Of a stretch of DNA of 46,704 bases, positions 34,754 through 41,970 are shown piece after piece. Every line of letters begins with the position of its first letter. Position 1 is the first letter of the stretch. This DNA is from Caballeronia humi (GTDB lineage Bacteria; Pseudomonadota; Gammaproteobacteria; Burkholderiales; Burkholderiaceae). Location: positions 1-46,704 of the forward strand of contig NZ_FCNW02000048.1 in the NCBI RefSeq assembly GCF_001544475.1, given 5' to 3'. Made by a program: the position numbers and the translations under genes. The notes below the pieces were generated by a model, which saw only the letters and a program-made list of their open reading frames with translations, had not been told where the DNA came from and did not search any database.

Positions 34754-35211
34754 CAGAACGCTCCCGGCCGGCGCGGCACCATCAGACGATGCTCGCCATG
34801 CTGGACGACCTGGCCGTCCTGATTGATCAGATCCGACGGCAGCACGACGATGCCCCAGTCGGGACGGCTCTTGCTCGCGCGCATCGAGCCGACGCGAAAC
34901 TTGACGTGCAACACGTCGTTGACCTTGATCGGCAGGTTGAAGTCCCACGTCCAGCCGAGCGACATGCCCGGCAGGAAGCGGTATTCGCTTTGGGTCTTGA
35001 GACCGTCGGCGACGGACAAGCCAAAGAGACCGTGTGCGACGATCGAACCGAAGTGGCTGGCGTTCGCGTATTCCTCGTCCACGTGAACCGGCGTGTGATC
35101 GCCGGTGAGGTCCGCATAAGCCAGGATGCGTTCCTTGGTGACCGTATAGGCCGGACTCGTGCACTCGTCGCCTTCGCGGGCGTCGTCCCAGTATTTATCG
35201 ATGATTGTCAT
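34753..35211 (-). CDS. MaoC-like (R)-specific enoyl-CoA hydratase/dehydratase
   Basis: A 152-residue single hot-dog-fold hydratase. The catalytic Asp and His lie in DLTGDHTPVHVDEEYA, followed by FGSIVAHGLFGLSVADGL. Residues are conserved as in (R)-hydratases acting on acyl-CoA. I chose the ATG at 35211: GGAGG sits six bases upstream. An earlier in-frame ATG at 35226 would place that site inside the gene. The gap to the upstream VOC gene is one base. It would add or remove water on the CoA thioester made by the adjacent transferase. Confidence 0.9.
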   Translation of the reverse strand: MTIIDKYWDDAREGDECTSPAYTVTKERILAYADLTGDHTPVHVDEEYANASHFGSIVAHGLFGLSVADGLKTQSEYRFLPGMSLGWTWDFNLPIKVNDVLHVKFRVGSMRASKSRPDWGIVVLPSDLINQDGQVVQHGEHRLMVPRRPGAF

Positions 35212-35212
35212 G

Positions 35213-35599
35213 TCATGCCTCCGCACGCGGGTTGATCGAAAGCGCCTGCGCCACGCACGAAACTGGCTTCGCCTGAATCAGTTCGACGGCGAGTCCATCG
35301 GGGAGGCGAATCCAGTTGCGTCCCTGCGGCATTTCGCTGACTTCATAACGTTGCGCGGCGGTAAGCGCTGCTTCAAGGTCCTCGCACATCACGCCCAGAT
35401 GGGCGAGCCGTCCTTCGGGACTCCCGTAGTCGGGCTTGTGGATAAATTGCAAGCCTCCGAGCGTCCAGTACTGACGAGGTTCGTCGACAGTGCCGTCGAC
35501 CTCGCGCATCGTCATGCCGAGCACGTCTTCGAAGAAGCGAATGTGCCAATGGATGTCCTTCACCCAGATGGCGACGTGTTCCAGATAGGCCTTCTTCAT
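35213..35599 (-). CDS. VOC-family (glyoxalase/dioxygenase-fold) protein
   Basis: A 128-residue protein of the vicinal oxygen chelate superfamily. The two beta-alpha-beta-beta-beta units are visible, with EHVAIWVKDIHWHIRFFEDVLGM at the start, LAHLGVMCEDLEAAL in the middle, and IRLPDGLAVELIQ at the end. Metal-site candidates are His8, His67-region residues and the late Glu in VELIQ. Members include glyoxalase I, methylmalonyl-CoA epimerase and ring-cleavage dioxygenases. An epimerase-type role on a CoA intermediate would fit this operon, but that is inference. The start overlaps the upstream reductase stop by four bases. Confidence 0.85.
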   Translation of the reverse strand: MKKAYLEHVAIWVKDIHWHIRFFEDVLGMTMREVDGTVDEPRQYWTLGGLQFIHKPDYGSPEGRLAHLGVMCEDLEAALTAAQRYEVSEMPQGRNWIRLPDGLAVELIQAKPVSCVAQALSINPRAEA

Positions 35600-36546
35600 G
35601 CTGTTGTCTCCTTGGCTTGCCGGTCCGTCATGGCGCGCTCGATGCCCTTGACGCACGCAACCAGCGTCGAATTGACCGGGGTCGGTACGCCGAGCCGTTC
35701 GCCCCAGCGCACGACCGCGCCATTGATGAAGTCGATTTCCGTGACCGAACCCTTCTCGAGGCTTTGCAGCATCGACGTCTTGAACTCAGGCGAAAGGCCT
35801 TCGGCCGCCAATGTCCACGCTTGCTCCGCGTCCGTCATCGACAGCCTGATGCCGGCTGCTTTCGCAGCAGCCATCGCCTCGGCCACGGCGGCCAGCGCGG
35901 TTTCCTTGAGAACCGGTTCTTCGTAAAGCTGCCCGTATGTGAGACGGGTAATGCCGGTCACTGCGCCCGTCGCGACGTTGATCAGCAACTTGTCCCACAT
36001 CGTGCCGAGGATGTTGTCGCTCACGGTCGTCCTCAGACCCGACGCGTTGAACGCTTCGGCAATCGCCTGCACTCGTTGCGTGATCTGCCCATCGAGCTCG
36101 CCGATGTAGGTGAGTTTTCCGCTAACGCCGGACTGGATATGCCCGGGACCGCGCAGCACTCCGCCGACGTAGGTCTTGCCCGCCAGCACGCGCTCACGTC
36201 CGACGATCTCGCTGAGGACGTCTTCGTGGCCGAGTCCGTTCTGCAGTGACAGCACGAGCGTGTCCGGGCCGATGAGACCGAGCGCGCTGCGCATCGCCGA
36301 ATCGGTGTGAAAGGACTTGACCAGCACGACGACGAGATCGACCGCGCCAACTTCCGCGGCCTGCGTCGTCGCGCGGACCTTGACATACCGGGAGCCATCG
36401 GCATCGTCGACTAACAAGCCGTCGCGGCACATTGCTCCGACGTGTGCCGCCGAGCGGTCGATCAGCCAGGTCTCGTGACCACCCTGACTCAGGGTGGAAC
36501 CGATGGCGCAGCCCAGCGCGCCGGCCCCCAGGATTGCGATCTTCAT
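35596..36546 (-). CDS. ketopantoate reductase-family (PanE/ApbA) oxidoreductase
   Basis: A 316-residue NADP-dependent 2-oxoacid reductase of the PanE family. The N-terminal dinucleotide site is MKIAILGAGALGCAIGSTLS. LVLVKSFHTDSA-like residues and the catalytic lysine region (NILGTMWDKLLINVATGAVTGI) follow, then the C-terminal helical domain ending near DFINGAVVRWGERLGVPTPVN. The start is at 36546 after GGAGACGCAA. As first gene of a catabolic operon, with CoA-transferase and hydratase behind it, its substrate is probably a different 2-oxo or 2-hydroxy acid rather than ketopantoate. Confidence 0.9.
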   Translation of the reverse strand: MKIAILGAGALGCAIGSTLSQGGHETWLIDRSAAHVGAMCRDGLLVDDADGSRYVKVRATTQAAEVGAVDLVVVLVKSFHTDSAMRSALGLIGPDTLVLSLQNGLGHEDVLSEIVGRERVLAGKTYVGGVLRGPGHIQSGVSGKLTYIGELDGQITQRVQAIAEAFNASGLRTTVSDNILGTMWDKLLINVATGAVTGITRLTYGQLYEEPVLKETALAAVAEAMAAAKAAGIRLSMTDAEQAWTLAAEGLSPEFKTSMLQSLEKGSVTEIDFINGAVVRWGERLGVPTPVNSTLVACVKGIERAMTDRQAKETTA

Positions 36547-36603
36547 TTGCGTCTCCTTGATGTGTTGACGCAACGATAGAAGTTGCCGTTCATCGTGGCA
36601 ATT

Positions 36604-36626
36604 CAATGACTACAATGAGGTCATTG
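36604..36626. promoter_or_regulatory. inverted repeat CAATGAC-N9-GTCATTG, candidate LysR-type site
   Basis: Perfect seven-base arms at 36604-36610 and 36620-36626 lie in the 99-base gap between the minus-strand PanE-like operon and the divergent LysR gene. The position and dyad symmetry suit a LysR regulator that controls both directions. Binding is inferred. Confidence 0.65.
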
Positions 36627-36645
36627 CGTAAATCGAATAACGGCC

Positions 36646-37551
36646 ATGACTACCGGCGAGCTACCCGATCTCAAACTGTTGCAGCTTTTCGACCTGCTGT
36701 ACGACACACGCAGCGTTACTCGCGCGGCGGAGCAACTGGGACAGAGCCAGCCGACGGTCAGCATCTGGCTCGGGCGTCTGCGCGAATTTCTGCAAGACCC
36801 TTTGTTCATCCGCACGCCCGGCGGCATGGCGCCGACGCCGCAGGCCGACGCCCTGATCGGGCCGTGCCGCGAGATTCTGGAGTCGTTGCGGCGTTTCGCT
36901 GCGTGGGAAATTGCTTTCGATCCCGCCACCGCGAAGAGACGGTTCCGCATCTGTCTGACCGATGCGAGTCACGTCACGCTGCTGCCCCGACTGCTGGCGC
37001 ACATGCGCGCGCAGGCGCCGGGCATTCGTCTGGAGGTAGCGAGGATCGATGGGAACACTGAGCGGGCGCTGGAGTCCGGCGAGGCCGACCTCGCGATCGG
37101 CCATGTGCCATGGCTCGGCGGAGGGATTTATCAGCAGCAGTTGTATTCGCAGGACTGGGTATGCCTGGCAAATCGACACCATCCGCGCTTGCGGACCCGG
37201 TTAGGCGTGAAGCAGTACCGCGCCGAGGGACACGTTGCGATCGCGGCGGGGACGGGCGCCCAGTTGCTGGAACAGGCGCTCTTGCGCGAGCAGATCCAGC
37301 GGAACGTCGTACTGGAGTTGCCGGGCTTTCTCGGACTGGGTGCGATCATCCAGACGACAGACCTGATTGCCACGCTGCCGCGGCACATCGGCCAGACGCT
37401 GGCAAAAGTCAACGAACTGTCGATCCATCCATGCCCGTTTTCCGTGGACGGCTTTGCCGTGCGGCAGCACTGGCACGCCAGGTATCACCATGAAGCGGGT
37501 AATCGCTGGCTGCGCGAGGTGGTGGCTCAGTTGTTCAGCAGCTTGCGCTGA
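36646..37551 (+). CDS. LysR-family transcriptional regulator
   Basis: A 301-residue LysR regulator. The winged helix-turn-helix is at about residues 6-65 (LKLLQLFDLLYDTRSVTRAAEQLGQSQPTVS). The effector domain begins near residue 95 (RRFRICLTDASHVTLLPRLL), as in the NodD/PcpR-like branch. It is divergent from the five-gene PanE/VOC/MaoC/CaiB/AroE-like operon, with a perfect inverted repeat in the shared gap. That operon is therefore its likely target and the substrate of the pathway its likely effector. Confidence 0.92.
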   Translation: MTTGELPDLKLLQLFDLLYDTRSVTRAAEQLGQSQPTVSIWLGRLREFLQDPLFIRTPGGMAPTPQADALIGPCREILESLRRFAAWEIAFDPATAKRRFRICLTDASHVTLLPRLLAHMRAQAPGIRLEVARIDGNTERALESGEADLAIGHVPWLGGGIYQQQLYSQDWVCLANRHHPRLRTRLGVKQYRAEGHVAIAAGTGAQLLEQALLREQIQRNVVLELPGFLGLGAIIQTTDLIATLPRHIGQTLAKVNELSIHPCPFSVDGFAVRQHWHARYHHEAGNRWLREVVAQLFSSLR

Positions 37552-37912
37552 CCTGTTACGCCTGACTCTTCCACAGAGCGAACTATCCGCTTGAATAGAA
37601 TCGGCAACATCGGCAATTTCGTGTCGCCGAACGTGAAGGCGTTAGCGGCCGCGAGCTCCGGCTCCAGCGTGGCAGGACTTATTCTGTTGTGCGGTGTGGT
37701 GGTGCTTGCGGCGTTGCTGCTCGTCGGCGCGCGGCGTTCTTCACAACCCGCTGTTGCGAAGGCGGTCCACCCGTAAGGCATCGGAGAGGGTTTTCATTTC
37801 GGTATGCGTGGGCTAATGATTACCTCCCATGTAATTGGCGTGATGAACCAGCATCGCTACTCTTTGGCTGTCGCGTCACCAATCCGGTGGCGTTTCCAGT
37901 CAAGGAGTTAAG
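37552..37912. other. intergenic stretch with a doubtful small frame
   Basis: A frame from a TTG at 37591 to 37776 would encode 61 residues with one hydrophobic segment (VAGLILLCGVVVLAALLLVG). It has no convincing ribosome site, so I do not call it a gene, though a small membrane protein is possible. The right part holds the promoter region of the AhpD-like gene and an inverted repeat at 37819-37835. Confidence 0.35.
37819..37835. promoter_or_regulatory. inverted repeat ATTAC-N7-GTAAT upstream of the AhpD-like gene
   Basis: Five-base arms around seven bases contain the T-N11-A pattern of LysR-type sites. The element is 78 bases before the AhpD-like start codon. It could be bound by the LysR protein encoded upstream or by the XRE/MmyB-type regulator encoded downstream. 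Confidence 0.4.
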
Positions 37913-38470
37913 ATGTCCGACCATACCGTCCACACGATCGAGTCCGCCCCGGCGCAATCGAAGCCCGTGCTAAAGCAATTGCAACAGGCGTTCGGCCTGA
38001 TCCCGAACATCGCGGCCGCGATGGCTACTTCACCGGTGCTGATCAACGGCTTCATCGGCCTGTTCGAGCGCGTGCATGCGAGCAGTCTGACGGAGCCGCA
38101 GATCCAGACGCTGTTGTTGACCAACGCGGTGACGAACGCCAGCGAGTGGCCTGTCGCATTTCACACCGCGCTCGCGTTGAAGCAAGGCGTACGTCCTGCC
38201 GATGTCGATGCAATGCGGCACGGCGGCCTGCCCGATGACGCGGGACTGGCCGCGCTGTCGACGCTGGCGCGCGCGCTGATCGACAAGCGCGGGCGTCTTG
38301 CCGAATCGGAACAGAGTCGCTTCTTTGAAGCAGGGTTCAGCCCGGAGCAACTGCTCGAAGTCATCGCTGTGGTCGCCGCATCCACGATCACGAACTACAC
38401 CGCGAGCGTGACCAAGCCGGTCCTTGAAGCGCCGTTCGAGGAATTCGCCTGGCACGCGCCCGCATCCTGA
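37913..38470 (+). CDS. AhpD/carboxymuconolactone decarboxylase-like protein without the redox cysteines
   Basis: A 185-residue helical protein of the AhpD/CMD family. In active AhpD-like peroxidases the core motif is N-x-C-x-x-C-x-x-x-H. Here residues 75-84 read NASEWPVAFH: both cysteines are replaced (Ser77 and Pro80) while His84 and the rest of the fold remain (LLTNAVTNASEW, then VVAASTITNYTASVTKPV). The protein is therefore unlikely to be a thiol peroxidase. A CAAGGAGTTAAG site precedes the ATG. The XRE/MmyB-type regulator gene follows 36 bases later, probably in the same transcript. Confidence 0.85.
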   Translation: MSDHTVHTIESAPAQSKPVLKQLQQAFGLIPNIAAAMATSPVLINGFIGLFERVHASSLTEPQIQTLLLTNAVTNASEWPVAFHTALALKQGVRPADVDAMRHGGLPDDAGLAALSTLARALIDKRGRLAESEQSRFFEAGFSPEQLLEVIAVVAASTITNYTASVTKPVLEAPFEEFAWHAPAS

Positions 38471-38506
38471 GTCTGTATTCGTCATCCGCATGAGTCAGGG
38501 ACTCCG

Positions 38507-39367
38507 ATGAACCCTACGCATCCTAATTCGAAGGTATCGTCGAGCGAACTTGGCGATCTGTTGCGTTACTGGCGGGATGTACGGGGCATGAGCCAGCTTG
38601 ATCTGTCGCTGGAAACGGGAATCTCGCAGAGGCAGATCAGTTTCATTGAAAGCGGACGCAGCGTGCCGGGCCGGAACACGCTCCTGACTCTCGCGCAGAC
38701 GCTCGAAGTGCCGCTGCGCGAGCGCAATGCCCTGCTGCTCGCCGCTGGATACGCCCCCTTGTATTCAGAGGCGCCGTGGAATGCGCATGAAATGCAAAGC
38801 GTCGTCCGCGCGCTCGAACGGATGGTTCGTCAGCACGAGCCGTATCCGGCGATGGTGATGGACCGTCACTGGAACGTGCTGATGACCAACGACGCCGCGC
38901 CGCGCTTTTTCAACCACTTCATCGACATGAGTTCGCGGCAGGGGCCGCGCAACATGCTGCATCTGATATTCGATCCACAGGGCATGCGTCCGTTCGTGGC
39001 CGATTGGGACAACGTCTGCCGAAGCTTGCTGCAGCGGGTGTATCGGGAATCGGTCGGTCACGTGATCGACGACGACACAGGGCGTTTGCTCGACGAACTG
39101 CTCGCGTATCCCGACGTGCCGCGCGACTGGAAAGCGCATCATGCGCCGTCCGATACGCCCACCATGCCGGTCATTCCGCTGGGCTTCATCAGCGAAGGCG
39201 CCGTGCTTCGTTATTTTTCGCTGGTGACGAGCGTTGGAACGCCGCAAACCGTGGCCGCGCAGGAACTTCGTCTGGAATGCATGTTCCCCGCCGACGATGC
39301 AACGGAAGCACGCCATCTGCAATTGCTCGAAGCGGAGTCGAAGAAACGCCAGACCGCTGGAAATTGA
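38507..39367 (+). CDS. XRE-family regulator with MmyB-like ligand-binding domain
   Basis: A 286-residue regulator. An N-terminal Cro/CI-type helix-turn-helix (about residues 10-66, LLRYWRDVRGMSQLDLSLET, then ISQRQISFIESGRSVPGRN) is joined to a C-terminal PAS-like domain of the MmyB type. The latter has MVMDRHWNVLMTNDAAPRFF near residue 115 and MPVIPLGFISEGAVLRYFSLV near 225. This family is often placed beside oxidoreductase genes that it regulates; here the partner is the cysteine-less AhpD-like gene just upstream. Confidence 0.9.
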   Translation: MNPTHPNSKVSSSELGDLLRYWRDVRGMSQLDLSLETGISQRQISFIESGRSVPGRNTLLTLAQTLEVPLRERNALLLAAGYAPLYSEAPWNAHEMQSVVRALERMVRQHEPYPAMVMDRHWNVLMTNDAAPRFFNHFIDMSSRQGPRNMLHLIFDPQGMRPFVADWDNVCRSLLQRVYRESVGHVIDDDTGRLLDELLAYPDVPRDWKAHHAPSDTPTMPVIPLGFISEGAVLRYFSLVTSVGTPQTVAAQELRLECMFPADDATEARHLQLLEAESKKRQTAGN

Positions 39368-39587
39368 GAAGGCGAGGGCCGTGGGGTGAGGATCTCGGCG
39401 ATGCGTTGATTCGCAGCAGCGGACCAGGGCGACCGACATGAGCGACGTGCCGACGCTCAGCATCGCCGCACGCACTGCGATAGTGACGATGCCGGTGGCC
39501 AGCTTCCACGAACACTCCGTCAGCGTAGAATTTCGAGGTCTCCTGGCGGCCGATCTGCCTTGTCGCCGGAACCGATACGGACAGGTC

Positions 39588-40502
39588 ATGGAAATCAAGT
39601 GGATCGAAGACTTCATCGCGCTCGCGCAATATCAAAGCTTCTCGCGAGCGGCGGAATTTCGTAACGTGACGCAGTCCGGGTTTAGCAGGCGGATTCAGTC
39701 GCTCGAGCAGTGGGTCGGCGCCGATCTCATCAATCGAAGCAGCTTTCCGCCTACATTGACGCCAGCGGGACAACTCTTTCGCGAAGCGGCCGAGGACATC
39801 ATCGAGAAGCTCTTCGACACGCGCGCCATCATTCGCACTGAGCAGCGCATCGCCGGCAAGGGGGTGCAGATCGCGGCCGGCCATACCATCGCGCTCAACT
39901 TTCTGCCTGCCTGGCTGCGAGCGCTCTCTTCACATTTCGACGAGGTGCGCGCCCGCGTCATTCCGGCCAACGTGCACGATTCGATCCTGATGCTCGTCAA
40001 CGGCAACTGCGAGTTGATGTTCGCCTATCACCATCCCGAGCTGCCGCTTCATCTGGATCCGTCGCGATACGAATACCTCACCGTAGGTGCCGACACCTTC
40101 ATGCCGGTTTGCAAGCCCAATCAGCGAAGCGCTCCCGCATTCCGGCTGCCCGGCACGAACGACCGTCCTTTACCGCTCATCTCCTACACGGAAACCAGTT
40201 ACTTCGGGCGTTGCCTCGCAGTGCTGCTGGGGCATGCGAAGGCCGCTCCTGCCTTGCGACTTCATTACGAATCGGACATGGCGGAAGTGGTCAAGAAGCT
40301 CGTTCTCGAAGGCGAAGGAGTCGCGTGGCTGCCGAAAAGCTCCATCCTCGCCGAACTCGACGCCGGCGACCTCGTGCCGGCCGGAACCGCGGAGTGGCAA
40401 CTCGAAGTCGAGCTTCGGGTGTACCGGGATGCATCGAACCACAGCGAGTTTCTGGAATCGCTCTGGCGTCATCTTCGCGCCGCTTCCGGCGTCACCGGAT
40501 AG
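39588..40502 (+). CDS. LysR-family regulator of the aspartate/asparagine locus
   Basis: A 304-residue LysR regulator. The helix-turn-helix is at about residues 2-62 (IKWIEDFIALAQYQSFSRAA, then NVTQSGFSRRIQSLEQWVGA), and the effector domain starts near residue 92 (VQIAAGHTIALNFLPAWL). I chose the ATG at 39588, where the family N-terminus begins; the frame is open 50 codons upstream but that stretch is not LysR-like. It is co-directional with the symporter, racemase, aspartase and asparaginase genes. Twin ATGC-N7-GCAT boxes in the gap just after its stop codon make it the probable regulator of those genes, perhaps sensing aspartate. Confidence 0.92.
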   Translation: MEIKWIEDFIALAQYQSFSRAAEFRNVTQSGFSRRIQSLEQWVGADLINRSSFPPTLTPAGQLFREAAEDIIEKLFDTRAIIRTEQRIAGKGVQIAAGHTIALNFLPAWLRALSSHFDEVRARVIPANVHDSILMLVNGNCELMFAYHHPELPLHLDPSRYEYLTVGADTFMPVCKPNQRSAPAFRLPGTNDRPLPLISYTETSYFGRCLAVLLGHAKAAPALRLHYESDMAEVVKKLVLEGEGVAWLPKSSILAELDAGDLVPAGTAEWQLEVELRVYRDASNHSEFLESLWRHLRAASGVTG

Positions 40503-40513
40503 GGTTGTCCCGC

Positions 40514-40552
40514 GTTATGCGAAAGTCGCATAACCATATGCAGGACTAGCAT
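40514..40552 (+). promoter_or_regulatory. twin LysR-type boxes (ATGC-N7-GCAT) before the symporter gene
   Basis: Box 1 is ATGC-GAAAGTC-GCAT at 40517-40531, and its symmetry extends to nine-base arms from 40514 to 40534. Box 2 is ATGC-AGGACTA-GCAT at 40538-40552. Both contain T-N11-A, and their centres (40524 and 40545) are 21 bases apart, two helical turns. A -10-like TAAGAT follows at 40574-40579, with only a poor -35 near 40551-40558 that box 2 overlaps. This is the recognition-site plus activation-site layout of LysR-activated promoters. Confidence 0.75.
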
Positions 40553-40680
40553 TCACCTTTTTTCTAGCTTCCCTAAGATTCCGTCCAGACACAAAAACGC
40601 CGCGCAATCCCTGGCGTTCTTGACAGCCCCCGAGCGCGCAGCGGTCGCGACCCTAGCGCGCCATCCTTGGACGGAGACAA

Positions 40681-41970
40681 ATGAAAAATCGACTCACCCT
40701 TTATATTCTTGCTGGCATGGTACTCGGCGTGGCTGTCGGCTACGTCTGCCATCGGTCGGCTGCGGATGCGGCTCAAGCCAAGGCAATTGCTGGCTACTTC
40801 TCGGTCGTCACCGATATCTTCCTGCGCCTCGTGAAGATGATCATTGCGCCGCTGGTTCTGGCTACGCTCGTCTCCGGCCTCGCCGGCATGGAAGGCACGA
40901 GCGATGTGCGCCGAATCGGGTTGAGGTCGATCGGATGGTTCCTGTGCGCGTCGCTGTTCTCGCTTGCGCTCGGCCTCTTCCTCGCGGACCTGTTCCAGCC
41001 GGGCGCAGGATTGCACCTGACCCAGACGAGCGCCGACGTGGCGACTGGCCTCAACACCAGCGGCCTGAACTTCAAGGACTTCGTGACGCACGCGTTTCCC
41101 ACCAGCATCCTCGATGCGATGGCGCGCAACGACATCCTCCAGATCCTGGTCTTTTCCGTGCTGTTCGGCATCGTCCTGAGCGTGATCAAGTCTGACCCTC
41201 GCGTGACGCCGTTGATCGCGGCCGTCGATGCGCTCGTGCCCGCCATGCTGAAGCTGACCGACTACGTCATGCGGCTCGCGCCGCTCGGTGTCTTCGGTGC
41301 GCTCGCCTCCGCGATCACCGTGCACGGGCTCGACGTGCTGATGACCTACGGCAAGCTCATCGGCAGCTTCTATGCAGGTCTCGCGCTCCTGTGGACCGCG
41401 CTCATCCTGGTCGGCTATGCATTTCTGGGCAACCCGATCTGGGCGCTGCTGAAGGCGATCCGCGAGCCCGCGATGCTCGCTTTTTCGACAGCGAGCAGTG
41501 AGGCCGCGTATCCGCGCCTGACCGAGAAGCTCGAGGAATTCGGCGTCGACAAGAAAGTCGTCGGCTTCACCTTGCCTCTCGGGTATGCATTCAATCTCGA
41601 CGGTTCGATGATGTATCAGGCATTCGCGGCGATTTTCATTGCCCAGGCGTTCGGCATCGACATGCCGCTCGGCACGCAGATTCTGATGTTGCTCGTCCTG
41701 ATGGTCAGCAGCAAGGGAATGGCCGGGGTCGCGCGAGGCTCGGTGGTGGTGGTCGCGGCCGTGGCACCGATGTTCCACCTGCCGCCTTCGGGCGTGGTAC
41801 TGGTGCTCGCCATCGATCAGATCCTCGACATGGGACGCACGGCGACGAACGTGATCGGCAACAGCATCGCCACGGCGGTCATCGCCAAGTGGGAAGTCCG
41901 GCGCGCGGTGCGGGAAGAGCGTGTTGCACAGGCGGTCACGTTCGGCCAGTTCGAAGGCGAGCCGAAATGA
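40681..41970 (+). CDS. dicarboxylate/amino acid:cation symporter (DAACS family, GltP/DctA-like)
   Basis: A 429-residue inner-membrane symporter for aspartate, glutamate or C4-dicarboxylates. Family landmarks are FLRLVKMIIAPLVLATLVSG near residue 50, the serine-rich re-entrant loop FSTASSEAAYPRL, the TM7 motif YAFNLDGSMMYQAFAAIFIAQ, and the TM8 motif DMGRTATNVIGNS. In DctA and GltP the latter motif usually ends in NVxGD; Asn here replaces that Asp, which may bear on substrate. A GGAGACAA site precedes the ATG. The four-base overlap with the racemase gene suggests aspartate as the cargo. Confidence 0.92.
   Translation: MKNRLTLYILAGMVLGVAVGYVCHRSAADAAQAKAIAGYFSVVTDIFLRLVKMIIAPLVLATLVSGLAGMEGTSDVRRIGLRSIGWFLCASLFSLALGLFLADLFQPGAGLHLTQTSADVATGLNTSGLNFKDFVTHAFPTSILDAMARNDILQILVFSVLFGIVLSVIKSDPRVTPLIAAVDALVPAMLKLTDYVMRLAPLGVFGALASAITVHGLDVLMTYGKLIGSFYAGLALLWTALILVGYAFLGNPIWALLKAIREPAMLAFSTASSEAAYPRLTEKLEEFGVDKKVVGFTLPLGYAFNLDGSMMYQAFAAIFIAQAFGIDMPLGTQILMLLVLMVSSKGMAGVARGSVVVVAAVAPMFHLPPSGVVLVLAIDQILDMGRTATNVIGNSIATAVIAKWEVRRAVREERVAQAVTFGQFEGEPK

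Noticed and set aside
37591..37776. Possible 61-residue membrane protein from a TTG start
   Set aside because: No convincing ribosome site and no recognised family; mentioned under the intergenic entry only.
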